Source: Anaeramoeba flamelloides (Eukaryota > Metamonada > Anaeramoebidae). From it: a stretch of 64,000 nucleotides of DNA. Made by a program: the position numbers and the translations under genes. Where the stretch lies: contig JANTQA010000048.1 of the NCBI GenBank assembly GCA_027625915.1, forward strand, positions 2,542,001 to 2,606,000, read 5' to 3'. Under the pieces are notes generated by a model. It was not told where the DNA came from and ran no database searches. It saw only the letters and a list, made by a program, of their open reading frames with translations. Shown here piece after piece: positions 40,773-52,703 of this stretch (positions are counted from its first letter, which is position 1; each line of letters opens with the position of its first letter).

Positions 40773-41846
40773 TATAGAACTAAATATTCAAATTGTAATT
40801 TTTTATATAAAATAAATCACTTCAATTTATCAAAATATTTATTTTCGAAATTTAATTTTTAATGGGCCAATTAACTTGAAATGGGATTTACTTCCATAAC
40901 TCGTTATAAAAACAAAACAAAACAAGAAAAATAACAAGATTACAAATCCAAGATTATGTTTTATAAAGTTAGAATTAACAAGTATTTCATTATAATGATC
41001 TGATAATTTTCCAATAAAAAACCAAAACAAAATGATTATTAAAAATTATTTTCAGATTTTGTATTTGAGTATTTTCAATAAAAAAAAATCCTCTACAAGT
41101 TTTTTTTTCGAATTTATTATTTCTTCTTTTGTTAAGAATCTTACGAAATTTTTTTTTATAAAATTTTACTAGTTATTTTGTAAATTTATTATCAACTTGG
41201 AATATTAAAGCGTTTCATGAGAAACAGTCAAATAAAATTTGATATAAAGTTAAAAATAAGTAAATCCAGAGTTAAATAAAAATGTGTTTAATTTGGTTTG
41301 ATATATATGAAATTTCTAAAAATATGTTGATATCATAAAATGTTTATTATACATTTTCAGAAAAACCCAAAATTTAAAATATCAATAATTTACTTCAATT
41401 TTCTAACTTTTAACTCCTTCTTATTAACATATATGTTTTATTCTAAACAATAGAGAACTTACGTTTTGGGTGTTAATTGAAATTTTTAACTATCATTTTT
41501 GGATGAATTACTCCTAATTTACAATTACCTAATGAAATTTTTTTTTTAACCTTTTTTTTTTTTTATTTCAAGATGGCTTTTTGAGAATAAAAAGATTTTT
41601 AAAAAGTCAAGAAATATTTTTTTTGTTTAAATATATTCATATTTAAATCTCAATCAATTGATAAAAAAAACCGAATAAAGAAAAAGAAAAATATAATAAT
41701 TATTAAATTTCTAAAATAAATATTTTCTTTAAAGATTTAACCAAACAAGTTAAATGTATGTAATTTATCAATTAAGGATATTATCATAAGAGGAAAATAA
41801 TACCTTTAAAAATCAATATATGAAATAAGAAAAGAAAAAAAAAATA

Positions 41847-42045
41847 CAGTCAGTTCCACTTTTAAGGCACAAACTTTCAAGGAAATTTAAGGTAAAATAA
41901 AAAATTTTAAATTAAGTTACAAAATTCAGATTCTAGTAAAATAAATTGTAAAAAAAAAAAAATTCCAAATTTTGTGCCTTAATTTGAGATTTTCATGTGC
42001 CTTAAATTTCCTTGAAAGTTTGTGCCTTAAAAGTGGAACTGACTG
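41847..42045. mobile_element. Family-2 MITE, best-preserved copy
   Basis: 199 bp flanked by TA on both sides. The termini CAGTCAGTTCCACTTTTAAG are perfectly inverted, and pairing continues without mismatch for about 46 bp, so the whole element folds into a hairpin. The ends and TA target are typical of Tc1/mariner-mobilised MITEs. Confidence 0.9.
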
Positions 42046-42211
42046 TACCTCAAATTGATTATGTTTATATTTGTTGTCAAAATGTTATATAGCAAATAGT
42101 GGTTAACTCAAAATATTCTTATTAATATCTACTAGAAGAAAAATAAAGAATAATTATCGGTTGTCAAAAATATCTATACCCAAAACCTATAAAATATTTT
42201 TTTATAATTAA

Positions 42212-42379
42212 AATATTACTTTATTTAATTCAAATGCAATATCAAATATAACAAGTGATGTAGATCTGAAAAATATAGCATCAATTTTTATATTTTTTCT
42301 AATATTTTTCTTGAGAAAAATAACTAATTATCAAGAAAAATCCAATAGTATACCTGAGGTAGAATCATTTCAAAAGTAA
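42212..42379 (+). CDS. Possible C-terminal exon with one membrane segment
   Basis: A frame open from 42212 to TAA 42377-42379 reads ISNITSDVDLKNIASIF, a hydrophobic run IFFLIFFL, then RKITNYQEKSNSIPEVESFQ. The composition looks protein-like, but no convincing acceptor or start precedes it. It could be chance. Confidence 0.2.
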   Translation, partial: NITLFNSNAISNITSDVDLKNIASIFIFFLIFFLRKITNYQEKSNSIPEVESFQK

Positions 42380-43267
42380 ACTGGTTGATATTTTGTAAAT
42401 TGTTAGTTCAAGAAAGGGATATGTTATTAATTTTATGTTATTATTCTAAGTTTATTAAATTGAAATATTTTTTGAACAACAAAATTATATCTAATTATTG
42501 AAAAAAAAATTAATTTGTTATTTCTTTTTTCAAATTTTTAATATTAATAATTGAGCTCAAAGAAATAAATACCATATTTACTATATCATATTTATTCTCG
42601 ATTTTACTTTTTATTAAGTGTATAACCCTTCTCTTGAAAAAAAAAAAAAAAAAACACTTTGTATTTTGAAATATAGATTAAGGTTTTCTACAGGGGTTAT
42701 TAATGAAACAGTATAAAAAAAGTGAGACAAAAAAAAAATGCTACAAAGAAACCTCAAAATCTTGAACTAACTCAATTATTGGATTTTCATACCACTTTCT
42801 TCAAATCTTTTTTTGTCAAACTATTGTACCTTTGAAATAATTCTCAATAAAACTAGTTTGATGGTATCTAAAAATGAGGGGAAAATTTAAATAAGTAAAA
42901 CTGACATTGTAAAATAAAAAGATCGAAATTTTCATTCAGCTTTCCATAAAACACATTCCAAGAATTAAAATAAATTATAAAAAGTCCCCAATTCCCAAAT
43001 TAAATTAATAATCCAAACTGGTGTTAAGAATTAATAAATTTTAAATGTTCCATGATTTTTCAAATTATAATTACCTTGGAAACCTGAATGAAAATTATAT
43101 TCAATTTATTTTGCAACAAATAGTAGTAACTGTATAACAACCATACACAGAGAGACAATTAATGGAGTTTCCTTGAAAACACAAAAACAATTTAATTACT
43201 ACCTTAATTTGTAAATCATTTTTGTTCATTTTTTATAAACCCAACAAAATTCAATTACTCAATCACA

Positions 43268-43677
43268 ATGTCTGACTTAATTTATATTTTTAAAGTAATT
43301 TTTGTTGGAGACATGGCAGTTGGGAAGTCGTCCATTTTGTCGCGATTTATCGATAATAAATGTATTGAATCCAAACTTACTTTTTCTTAACTTGACCTTT
43401 TTTCAGATCTGTAACCAATACTAATCATCATTCCTGATTTGTTAACACTTATTTATTTTAGTTTCAACTGATATTCCCAACACGGTTGGTGTCCAGTTTC
43501 GCAACAAAATGTTTGAGATCACGAATCAAAAAATGTATGAAATTAATTTTTTTCCTTTTTTTTTTAACAAGAGTGGATTACGGGCAAAAACAAGGCATTT
43601 TCTAAAAACTACAAATTTCAATTAATTTGATACTTTAATCATAACAATTAGTTCGATTCATATTTGGGACACTGCAG
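43268..43677 (+). CDS. Rab2/Rab14-like small GTPase, exons 1-3
   Basis: Exon 1 is 43268-43361 (ATG in an A-rich context), exon 2 43462-43534, exon 3 43652-43677, joined in phases 1 and 2. Encodes MSDLIYIFKVIFVGDMAVGK with the P-loop GDMAVGKS (residues 14-21), switch I with the Mg-binding Thr (DIPNTVGVQF, Thr39), and the start of the WDTAG motif. Short introns of 100 and 117 bp have GT-AG ends. Exon 3 is only 26 nt. The N-terminal IFKVIFVGD and later VTRRETFN place it near Rab2/Rab4/Rab14, Golgi-endosomal Rabs. Confidence 0.88.
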
Positions 43678-44027
43678 GTAAGTATCAAAATTTATCACGA
43701 ACAAATATTTATTCAACCCTTCCTTTCTCTTTTTGTTTCTTATTTCTTTTTTCTATTTTTTTTTTCCTTTTATTTTTTCCTTTTATTTTGCCACACCATT
43801 TTCGACCACATTTTTCTTATGACTGAAAAACAAAAATTCGACTCCTTCATTATGAAGACCTAACCTGAAAACCAAAATATATTTTTCATCTTGATTATTT
43901 ACCTTCCAATTTTCCATCTTTTTCATTTAAAAGATTGTGACTAAATACTGATTATTGTTTTGTTGAAAATCCTCAAAGCACCTTACAATAGAAAACTTTA
44001 GATTAACTTCTCTTTCAGACAATTACA

Positions 44028-44437
44028 CGTGTACAAAAATGATTTCTTGAATTTTTCATGTTTTTTTTTTATTAAAATTGTGATTTTTTCATTAACTGTG
44101 ATACTTTTAAGGTAGGCAAATGAGGGAGGAAACTTGGCAATATATTTGATATTTTAAATGAAATCAAATTTCATTAAATACACCATTGGAAATGTTTGGG
44201 TTTGTTTGATTTTGTGAAAAATGTATTTTCGATTTTCTCTTGATGTTCCTACCCCAAATCACTTCCTTTCTTTTTGAAAAAAGATAATAGAATGTGACTA
44301 CAAGACGTTAAATATTATTGCCAAGTTTCCTGGCCATCATTTGCCTACCTTAAAAGTATCACAGTTAATGAAAAAATCACAATTTTAATAAAAAAAAAAC
44401 ATTAAAAATTAAGAAATCATTTTTGGAAATGTGTAAG
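44028..44437. repeat. Foldback with about 120-bp arms
   Basis: The left arm (about 44028-44150) includes TGATTTTTTCATTAACTGTG and ACTTTTAAGGTAGGCAAATG; the right arm (about 44316-44437) is their reverse complement. The arms are nearly perfect close to the middle and weaker outward. No flanking duplication was identified. Confidence 0.75.
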
Positions 44438-45270
44438 AGTATTGGTTTTTTTAAAAGTGTTGTGAAAATTGCTTAAAACTGGCAAATTGGATGGCTCGAA
44501 GTGCCACTTATGAAACTGTTTGTCAGAACTTTTTTAAAACAGCTGTCAGAAACTTATTAAATATGCAAGGTATTCAAGGCACTTTGTCAATACCAAAGAT
44601 TGTCTTAGTATTAAATCATATTTTTAATTCAAGAGATCATCAATTTATTCATTTTTTTTTCCATTTTTAATTGGAAACATTATCACAGAAACTGATTTTT
44701 CATTTTTTATTGTTATAAACTTTGATAAAAACGAATATAATTTTAAAAAGATCCCGTAACCTTGACCTAAATAATTTTAATTCTACAATTTAACAAAAGG
44801 AAAAAACACTATGAACTTACACTAGAAGATCAAATTTCATTTTTGAAATTAATTATCAATATTGATAAAAAGAAGAAGAAAAAAAAACAAGCGTGGGGCA
44901 ATCCACTTGTTTTGTTGATCTTTTAGGTTAATATTTAATACAATTTTTATTTTCATTTAGTTTTTGTTATGAAAAAATTGTTCAATTTTTTTTTTTTTTT
45001 CAGAAATTTATTTATGTACTCTAATTTTTTCTTTAATATGTTTAACAAAGATTGTAAACGTTATTAATTTTATTATTTTAAAAATCAAAGGGGTCGAACT
45101 TTTTTTAAAAAAACATGCTGTTCTCATTCGGGGTGGTGTGTAATAGTGAAATTAAAAGAATATTTAAAAAAATTTACCAAAAAATAAAGTTTTTTTCAAA
45201 TCTTTGGTACTTTGAAAACGTGACTAATTGATCGCAACTATTTGAAAAGATATTAAAATAATATGAAATA

Positions 45271-45967
45271 AACTTTGTTTCTATCAAAGGGACCAAAAAT
45301 TTTTTTACAAATATCAATTATTTTATATAATTGGCCTTTGAAAAACAAATAATAAAAAAGCAGAATAAAAATTAAGGAATTGTTGATATTCCTCTGAAAG
45401 AAAACTAATTAATCTCTAGATTTTCATAAAAATTGAAAAACTCGAATTCTTAGGTAAATATTGAGAAAAACAAGAAAGTTCATTTTGATCTTCTACTGGT
45501 ATTTGAATAATAAATAGAAAACAATTTTCACTTCATTTTCCATACTTTTCTTTTACAAATCAACTCCACAAACGAAGTAGGTTGAGATTTGTGGTCTCTA
45601 TTTGAAAAAGGAAATGAAAATGAAGTGAAAATTGTTTTCTATTTATTATTCAAATATCAGGATCAAAGTTGCAAATAAAATTCCAATAGAAATCATATTG
45701 ATTTCTCAACAATCATTTACACAGTTTCAATAACCTTAGAATAACACGTTTTTACCAAGTGACTATTGATCTTGCAATAAAAAAAAAATTGCAAATGAAT
45801 ATATTAAGTGCAAAAAAAATTGAAAAGAAAAAAAAGCAAAAATGTGAAAAAATGATTTCAATTTTGAAAATTTCCAAAATAAATTTTTTCTTCTAATATC
45901 CATTCAAACCCTTTAAACACATGTATTTCACCCATTATAATTGGGCACCTTTCACTGGAAAATAGTT
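45271..45967 (+). mobile_element. Family-3 element, copy B
   Basis: Colinear with copy A at 15196-15894. Left end AACTTTGTTTCTATCAAAGG after TA; right end, inward, AACTATTTTCCAGTGAAAGG. Contains the family-8 hairpin at 45496-45660 at the same internal position as copy A. Confidence 0.8.
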
Positions 45968-46026
45968 TTGTTGTATCATCATTTTGTAATTATTAATACC
46001 CATTAAATAAAACGTATATATATATA

Positions 46027-46624
46027 AGCTATTTCAAAAAAGTGGGGCAAATTTATTTTAAAAAATATTTATTAAACCCAATCTTCAAAAAAATATTTAA
46101 ATATAGAAAAACATTAACTACCATTTATTGATTCTTGGTAATAATTTAATTTGTTTCTTAGTATGGTATTAAATAAAAAAAAAAAAAAAAGGATATTAAA
46201 TTTACTGATCCCCGTTTTATCAGATATTTTTTGGTGTGAAAATTGGTATTTATTATTTTCTTTTTGATCGAAAAAATCATTTTCATAACTTTTTTAATCT
46301 CACCAAATTTTCAAATAGAATTGAAAACATATAAATACATTTGATTGTTTAAAAAATATTTTTTACTCTTTCCATATTTCCAGTTTTTTATTAAAATTGA
46401 TCGTACATTGTTTTCACCAAAAAAAAAACTACTATTTTTTTATTTAATTTTTTGGAAATATTTCAAAGAATATATTTTGTAATAAATACCTGCATCATTG
46501 AATCAACCGATATTAATATTAAACTTAATTTGATATTGTCAATTAACAAATACTTCCACTAACAAAGATGATTTTTTATGAAATGTAAAAAAAAAAAAAA
46601 ATGCCCCGCTTTTTTGGAAATACT
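46027..46624 (+). mobile_element. Family-1 element, copy C (whole)
   Basis: About 598 bp with inverted termini AGCTATTTCAAAAAAGTGGG on the left and, inward from the right, AGTATTTCCAAAAAAGCGGG. It is preceded by TA; the right flank is TT, so the duplication is imperfect. Non-coding. Confidence 0.75.
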
Positions 46625-46626
46625 TT

Positions 46627-46627
<1 letters not shown>

Positions 46628-46661
<34 letters not shown>

Positions 46662-46690
46662 GAAGAGAGGTGATTCAACAAAAATTATCT
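46628..46690 (-). repeat. ATT tract, possible LINE 3' tail
   Basis: An (ATT)n tract at 46628-46661 followed by TGAAGAGAGGTGATTCAAC resembles the tail junction of the LINE copies at 13568 and 20922. Too short to be sure. Confidence 0.3.
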
Positions 46691-46864
46691 CGTGATTGTC
46701 AAAAACCCTAAATTTATTTCGAGTTTTTTATTCTGGTGTTCTAATTCAATTATTTATTATTTTTACTTTCTTAAAAAGGGTAGTCATATATGATTTTAAA
46801 ATATTCAAATAAAATTCAACAATTAAAATTAAATACCACAACTTATATGAATTAAATTTTATAG

Positions 46865-46943
46865 GTGAAGAAAAATTCAGGGCTGTAACTCGTTCATATT
46901 ACCGTGAAACTGTGTGTGTTTTTTTAGTTTATGATGTTACAAG
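46865..46943 (+). CDS. Rab2/Rab14-like GTPase, exon 4
   Basis: 79 nt encoding G-EEKFRAVTRSYYRETVCVF and LVYDVTR, that is switch II and strand 4. The residue after WDTAG is Glu (position 66 of the protein) where nearly all Rabs have the catalytic Gln. The exon starts after TTTTATAG and ends at AG|GTAAAT, phase 2. The frame fits both neighbours exactly, so the Glu codon GAA is not a splice artefact. Confidence 0.88.
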
Positions 46944-49397
46944 GTAAATATTTTTCATTCTTATTCTTCTCCTTATCGGTATACCCACTCTCCATAAAAT
47001 TCCAGATATTTTAAGATTAATACTAACAGGAAAAACAAAAATAGAATACACTTCTCTGAAGAAATATTTTTCACTTAGAATCTATTATTTTTTTTTTTTC
47101 TTTAGATTGGATTTAACAAATAATTTCAATTAAATAGTTTATTTTCATTAAATATCAATTCTTAAAAATATAAAAAAAATATCGTAAATGTATTCTGAAA
47201 AAAATACAATTAAGGAGCAACAATCCCTGAAATTTGAAAAAAGATTATCTTGTGTCAGGTGTAGTGACTTGTTAATTTGGTTCTTAGCTGATCTATCTTG
47301 AAATTGTTATGGGTTTTAAAAGTGGTTCAAAATGGCAATTTTTGACAATTTATTTTTTTTTCAGATTTCAGGGATTGTAAACCTTAAAAGGAATCAAATT
47401 TCTTTTTTTTATTTTTCAAATACTATTTTTTTTTTTTTTTGTAACTTGAAAGATTTCTTATAATTACCTCAATAATTAGAAAGGTCATCTTTTTACAGAT
47501 ATAGCAGGATTGAAATGATATTTTCTTCAAATTTATAAGTTTAAAAAATAAAATTCACAAAAGAGAATTATTCAATTATGATTTACAAAGTATTTAGATT
47601 GTAATGTTTATAATTTGTACTGGTTTCTGTGAGAGTATTGGAGATCAATTTTTTCCAATTTGTCATCTTCTCACAAAAATGACCCTTCTGTTATTTTTTT
47701 ACTTAATTGTTATACTAAATTGAATTTGTATTGTATCGGGGGAGTGAAAATTATTTTTTAATAATTGAACTTAAGATTTTTTAATATATTAAAAAAGGAA
47801 AAAAAAAAAATTATTAAAAATCAAGAGAATTTGTATTTTATGATAGTTACTATTTTAATTATAAACACTATTTAAAAAATTGATATAAGTGAAATTTTCA
47901 TTTTCACCTGAAATCTTTCAGTTATAACAAATTTTAATTTTAATTATAATAAAAATATTGTTTTTTGTACAAGTAATATTTTTTTTAATAAAGAACAGCT
48001 ATAAATATCTTGCTTCGGCGAAGAATTGTGTATGCAAAAAAAAAAAAAAAACTTTTCCTTAGTTTTTAAAAATAATATCATTACTAATGCCCTTTATAAT
48101 CCTCTATCATCATGAGGTAAACATGGTATATACACCCTTAGCACAAAACATAAATAAAAAAAAGTGAGTAAACTAGAATAAAAAAATGAGCTGTTAGAGC
48201 ATGATATCTATGGAGACTGGCATTTAGCACATTTTTTTTTATTATCAATTTTTATCACGTATAATTGAGAAATGTGATATTGGTGTGATATAGATGTAGT
48301 AGCTTCGTGCTCGTGATATAATTTCATCGCACTAAAATTTCTATTAAGATATGTACTCTCTACCACAAATAAACTATTTTTCAAACAAAAGGGCATACCT
48401 CCCAAATCTTCAATACCATCGAATTTGATTGTTAATAAGATAATTACTTATTGGTGATTTTCATTTTAATTATTCATTTTTTCATTTTTTGTTTTTTTTA
48501 TTTTTGGATATTGAACAGTTGGAAAATGAAAAAGCAAGATAAGAAGAAACCAATTTGGAAATAATCTACCAGTGTATAAATGGAAACAGTTTAAGTTTAA
48601 TTTTGAATGAGCTTGAGAAATAGGAATTAAGTGAGACCATTATTGGATTGATGTATGGAACAAAGAAAAGAGAAATAAAGAAAAAACATTCCAACAAAAT
48701 ACCAGATAAATTGTGGCTTTATCTTGGAAATGATACTTTAAAGAACAAAAGTTTGACCTGTAAAGAATTATCAATAAAATGTTGAGAACTTTTTCCCAAT
48801 TCGCCTTGTTCAAAGGTTTTTATTGGGTTTATAATTTTTTTCATTACAATTTACAAAACGAGATTTCTCATTTCAAATAAAAGGGCACACCAATTTTTAA
48901 AATATTGAATTTTAATTTTTATTTTTTTGTTTTCAAGAGTTTTAAAGATTCGGTTGGGTGTTTTTTTATGTTTTAAAGCGTTTCTTAGATTTTAGAATGA
49001 TAGTACAATTAATTTGATTCACTTGTGAATAATTCTTGAAATTTTTTGTGCCCTTTTATTTGAAAAAGAGTTTAATATTAAAAAAAATAAATAAATAAAT
49101 AAATTCTACAAATTAAATCGGAATGTTATTAACAAGTGCTACAATAATCAAGAAAGTAAACAACAAAATTTTTGATAAAAAGCCTGTAAATAATTTATAT
49201 TTGTGTTTAAAACTAAAAACTTGAGATGACAAAGAAAAAAGAGCCAAAGTTTCCTTGAGGTTAATTTTGATTTAAAATGCACTTAAAAATCTCAAAAATG
49301 TTTTATTTCATCTATATTTATCAAAATATGAGAAGGGCATTTGACCATAAAAATATTCTTGATTGGTGGTGATATTTTATCATATTTTTAAGTTTCT

Positions 49398-49428
<31 letters not shown>

Positions 49429-49806
49429 GAAAAGAATGAATTGATATTTCTTTTTTATGAGAAAAAAAAATATATTAAAATTGAAATAATCAATTATAAA
49501 CCAACTTTTAAAATTTTTCAGAATTAATTTCAAAGTAATTCTATCTCTTGATAAATTAAATTTTTGCAAAAAATTTGAATAAAGTACTTAACAAAATGAA
49601 AATAAACTTTTTTTTTTTTTGTTATGTTTTGGTGAAAATTATAAAAAAAAAAATGGTTAATATTTATGAAATTACCTTTAGGAGAAATCAATTAAATTAA
49701 AAGAAGTGATGGGTATATGTGTTTTTCACCGATAGTTTATTAAAAATTATTTAATTTTATTTTTTTGAATTGAAATAATACTTTATTTTTTTAAAAATAA
49801 CTATAG
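46944..49806 (+). other. 2.9-kb intron 4 of the Rab gene
   Basis: GTAAAT to CTATAG, phase 2. Contains family-4 copy B (48372-49072). 46944-48371 and 49080-49800 are AT-rich with long T runs (for example 49399-49429) and no supported feature. Confidence 0.75.
48372..49072 (-). mobile_element. Family-4 element, copy B
   Basis: About 701 bp between TA dinucleotides, inverted relative to copy A at 12788-13492. Left terminus AACTATTTTTCAAACAAAAG; right terminus, inward, AACTCTTTTTCAAATAAAAG. The whole length matches copy A by eye. Confidence 0.8.
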
Positions 49807-50176
49807 AAGAGAAACTTTTAATTCTCTCCAGGGATGGTTAAATGACGCAAGAGAATATTCACATCCAAATGCAATCATTACTCTGATAGGAAATAAAATT
49901 GATATGGGGACTAGAGAAGTGACGCAAAACGAAGGGGTTAAATTTTCTCAAAAGCATGGATTAAATTATTTTGAAACGAGTGCAAAAGATGGAATTAATA
50001 TTGAAAAGTCATGCAGTGATACAATTGGTTATATTTATCAAAGAGTGCAAGATGGTGATTTCGATGATTATGTAAAAAAACAAAAGCTTGAATTATCAGA
50101 ATCATTTCTAAATCAAGACCTTGATATTTATGAAAATGGGGGAAATGAGGAAAAAAAATCTTCAAAGTGTTGTTAA
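49807..50176 (+). CDS. Rab2/Rab14-like GTPase, exon 5
   Basis: Encodes the C-terminal 123 residues: RETFNSLQGWLNDAREYSH, the guanine-binding motif GNKID, ETSAK, a Glu/Asp-rich tail and the terminal CC that is normally geranylgeranylated by Rab prenyltransferase. Stop at 50174-50176. The joined coding sequence is 642 nt (213 aa), the usual Rab length. RRETFN and WLNDARE are close to Rab2/Rab14. Confidence 0.9.
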
Positions 50177-52703
50177 TAAAATTTTTATTTAAATCTTTTT
50201 TTTTTTTTTTGATTTATTAGGGTTTTTAAGTTGTGTGCTTCGACGAAATGAATTATGAAGCAGAAAATACAGAAAATGAATGAACAAACAGAAATTTTCA
50301 ATTATATTTTTGTTTAAATTCCAAAATCAGCAGTCTTTTTAGGAAATAGTTTTACTGAATATGAATTATTGAACAAAAATTACATAAAATGAATTAAGGA
50401 ATAATAATTACAAAAGAGATAATTTTTTTTTAAAATTTAAAGATCAAAAAAACAAAAAAAATGGTTTTTAATTTAAAAAATTGATACAAAAAAAAAATAC
50501 TAATAGTTTTGGCTTTTATTATTTATTTTTCTAGAGCTCCTTATTATTATATGATAATTTGTAAGTATATAGTAATGTTTTCGGATTTTCGAATGTTTTG
50601 TAACATTTCATTTCATACTTGTGTATGATAAAGACATTAACTTTTTTTTTTCAGTCTTGTATAATACCTGAAACTTATATCGTATCTCTAGAAACTCTTT
50701 TTTTTATTAAATCTTTTTTCGTACTCATTGAGTTCTTGGTTAAAGGGTCGATTAAATTAGTATAATTACTTGTAAATTTTTTAATATGCCATTTTTAACC
50801 AAGATTGTAATTTGGTAAAAAAAATTTATCAAAAAAATATATTTTGGAACAGAAATTACTAATCTATTTCATTATATGAATTCTGTAAAAAATATTATGT
50901 AAAATAAATTACATAAAAGTATTTTTGAAAAATAAAAAATCCATCTAAAAACATGAGATGTTATCTTTTTATTTTATAATATTATTTTCTGTTTTAACTT
51001 GATATAAATTATTTCCCAGTCAAAGATGTCAGTTGTAATGTGAGAAAGTATTGTGTTTTTTCAAGGGTTTACATGTTTATTAGAAGAAAAAAATTTAATT
51101 TTGCAAATTTAATTTTGAAATCATTTTTTACCACATTTTCTTTTTCATTTTTGTTTATTTTTGTATTTCTTCTGCAAATTTTTTTTTTATTTCATACTAG
51201 GGTCACATGGTAAAAATCTGTTATTCTAATGCTATCTTAAAACAGTGAAAATGATTATAATGAAATCATATTGATTTCTATATGGGATTTTATTTATTCT
51301 TCAATGGAAGATCAAATTGAGCATTATTATTTTTCTAAATAGATCACCTAATAATTTGGGTTTTTCAATTTTTAAGAAAACTATAAATAATTTTTTTTTT
51401 CTTCATCTGACATGTATCAACTATCCAGATATATATTACACTCTTTATTTCTGATTTTTTCTTCAAAGGTCAATTATAAAAAATAATAGATACTTAAAAA
51501 ATTTTTTTGGTACAATTTGACAGAAACAATGTTTATAATTATTCATTTTTAATCAATAATCAATAGGCACAAAAAATTAATGTACTTGTATGAACATAAA
51601 AATGATCGAAATTACCAAAGGGTGACTTGTTACTTCGGAAGATATACTTGTTTGGAAAAAAAGAGTCAGAGAATGACAGAAAACGAGATCCTAAAGAGGA
51701 AAGGCAATTTCATTTAGAAATGAATTCACTTGATAATGTCAAGTAAGAGAACATTCATTAGTAAAACTTGAGAGAAAGAAGAAATCAAAAAAGGAATTCA
51801 TGTTCTCACTAAAAATCTTGAAATAACAAATTCGAATAGACTTTAGAAGAAGATTAAAATAGGGAATTTGAAAAAATATCTCAGAATCACTCAATTTCTA
51901 TAAAATTTTCACTGTAAATCATCAACAACTTAATTCAAATTGAAATCCATCAGTATTGACTTAAATAGAAACATATAGCTGGAAAAAAGTATCAAATTCA
52001 AATAATCACAGAAAACTTAAATATACATATTCTCCTAGTTCCAATAAGTTTCAGTTTTTATCTAATTATTTATTTTTAAATTCTTTATTTTTTTTATAAA
52101 GACCCTTCATTTTTATTTTTTTATAAAATTTTTGTTTTTTTTGATTTCTTTACGCTATCTCAATAAATCTAAATCAAGTTTCACATTCATCTAAGGCCAA
52201 TGTCTGAATTCTAGACACTTTTTTAATTCGAAGACACAAATTTGTTTCATTCAAAATTCTTTCTTTGAACAGATTAATTGTTTTTTTAACATTTAGCCCT
52301 TAACAATAAATTCTCTCCAAAATTTTTTATACATTATTTTTTTATTTTGATTGATAATAATTTATTTTATACTGTTATGGTGCGTTTATAAATTGATAAA
52401 TAATTGTTAAAATATCAATTACTAATTGGCAGTTCTAATTTATAATTTATTGAGTACAGATTTTTTTTTCAACACTAATTAGATTTTTGGATTGTCAAAA
52501 ATTTTGAATTGGGGTTGAAATAAAAGAAAAGAAAAAAACAAAACGGAAGTTATAATTTTTGAGAAAGTTACTTTATTTGAAAAGTAAAACTAAAAGACAA
52601 AAAAATAGAATAAAAAAAAAAGATTCAAAAATTCAAAGCAAAAGCATTTTTTGTAGTAATAATATTTAAAAAAATCTACAAAAAAAAACGGATAATAATG
52701 CAA
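50177..52703. other. Convergent intergenic region
   Basis: Between the 3' ends of the Rab (+) and ABCG (-) genes. Contains family-3 copy C (51004-51535). Otherwise AT-rich and without supported features. Confidence 0.6.
51004..51535 (-). mobile_element. Family-3 element, copy C, without the hairpin
   Basis: Reverse orientation relative to copies A and B. Starts TAAATTATTTCCCAGTCAAA and ends with a similar inverted terminus (TTTGACAGAAACAATG). Body landmarks shared with A and B include CTGTTATTCTAATG, TTTTTCAATTTTTAAGAAAA and TTCAAAGGTCAATTATA. The family-8 hairpin is missing at the matching position (about 51290-51310), so this copy is shorter. Confidence 0.7.

Larger units (their letters stand above)
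38451..43267. other. Intergenic region before the Rab gene
   Basis: Contains family-6 copy III (38830-39938), a C-terminal exon candidate (40334-40495), two family-2 MITEs (40573-40772 and 41847-42045) and a weak exon candidate (42212-42379). The stretches 40800-41840 and 42400-43260 show nothing else I can support. Confidence 0.5.
43678..46864 (+). other. 3.2-kb intron 3 of the Rab gene
   Basis: GTAAGT donor at 43678, TTTATAG acceptor at 46864, phase 1 on both sides. Contains a foldback (44028-44437), family-3 copy B with a nested hairpin (45271-45967), family-1 copy C (46027-46624) and an ATT tract. 44440-45260 shows no supported feature. Confidence 0.8.

Noticed and set aside
48208-48405. 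Minus-strand ORF with Cys and His
   Set aside because: It starts inside the family-4 terminus and has no recognisable domain or splice context.
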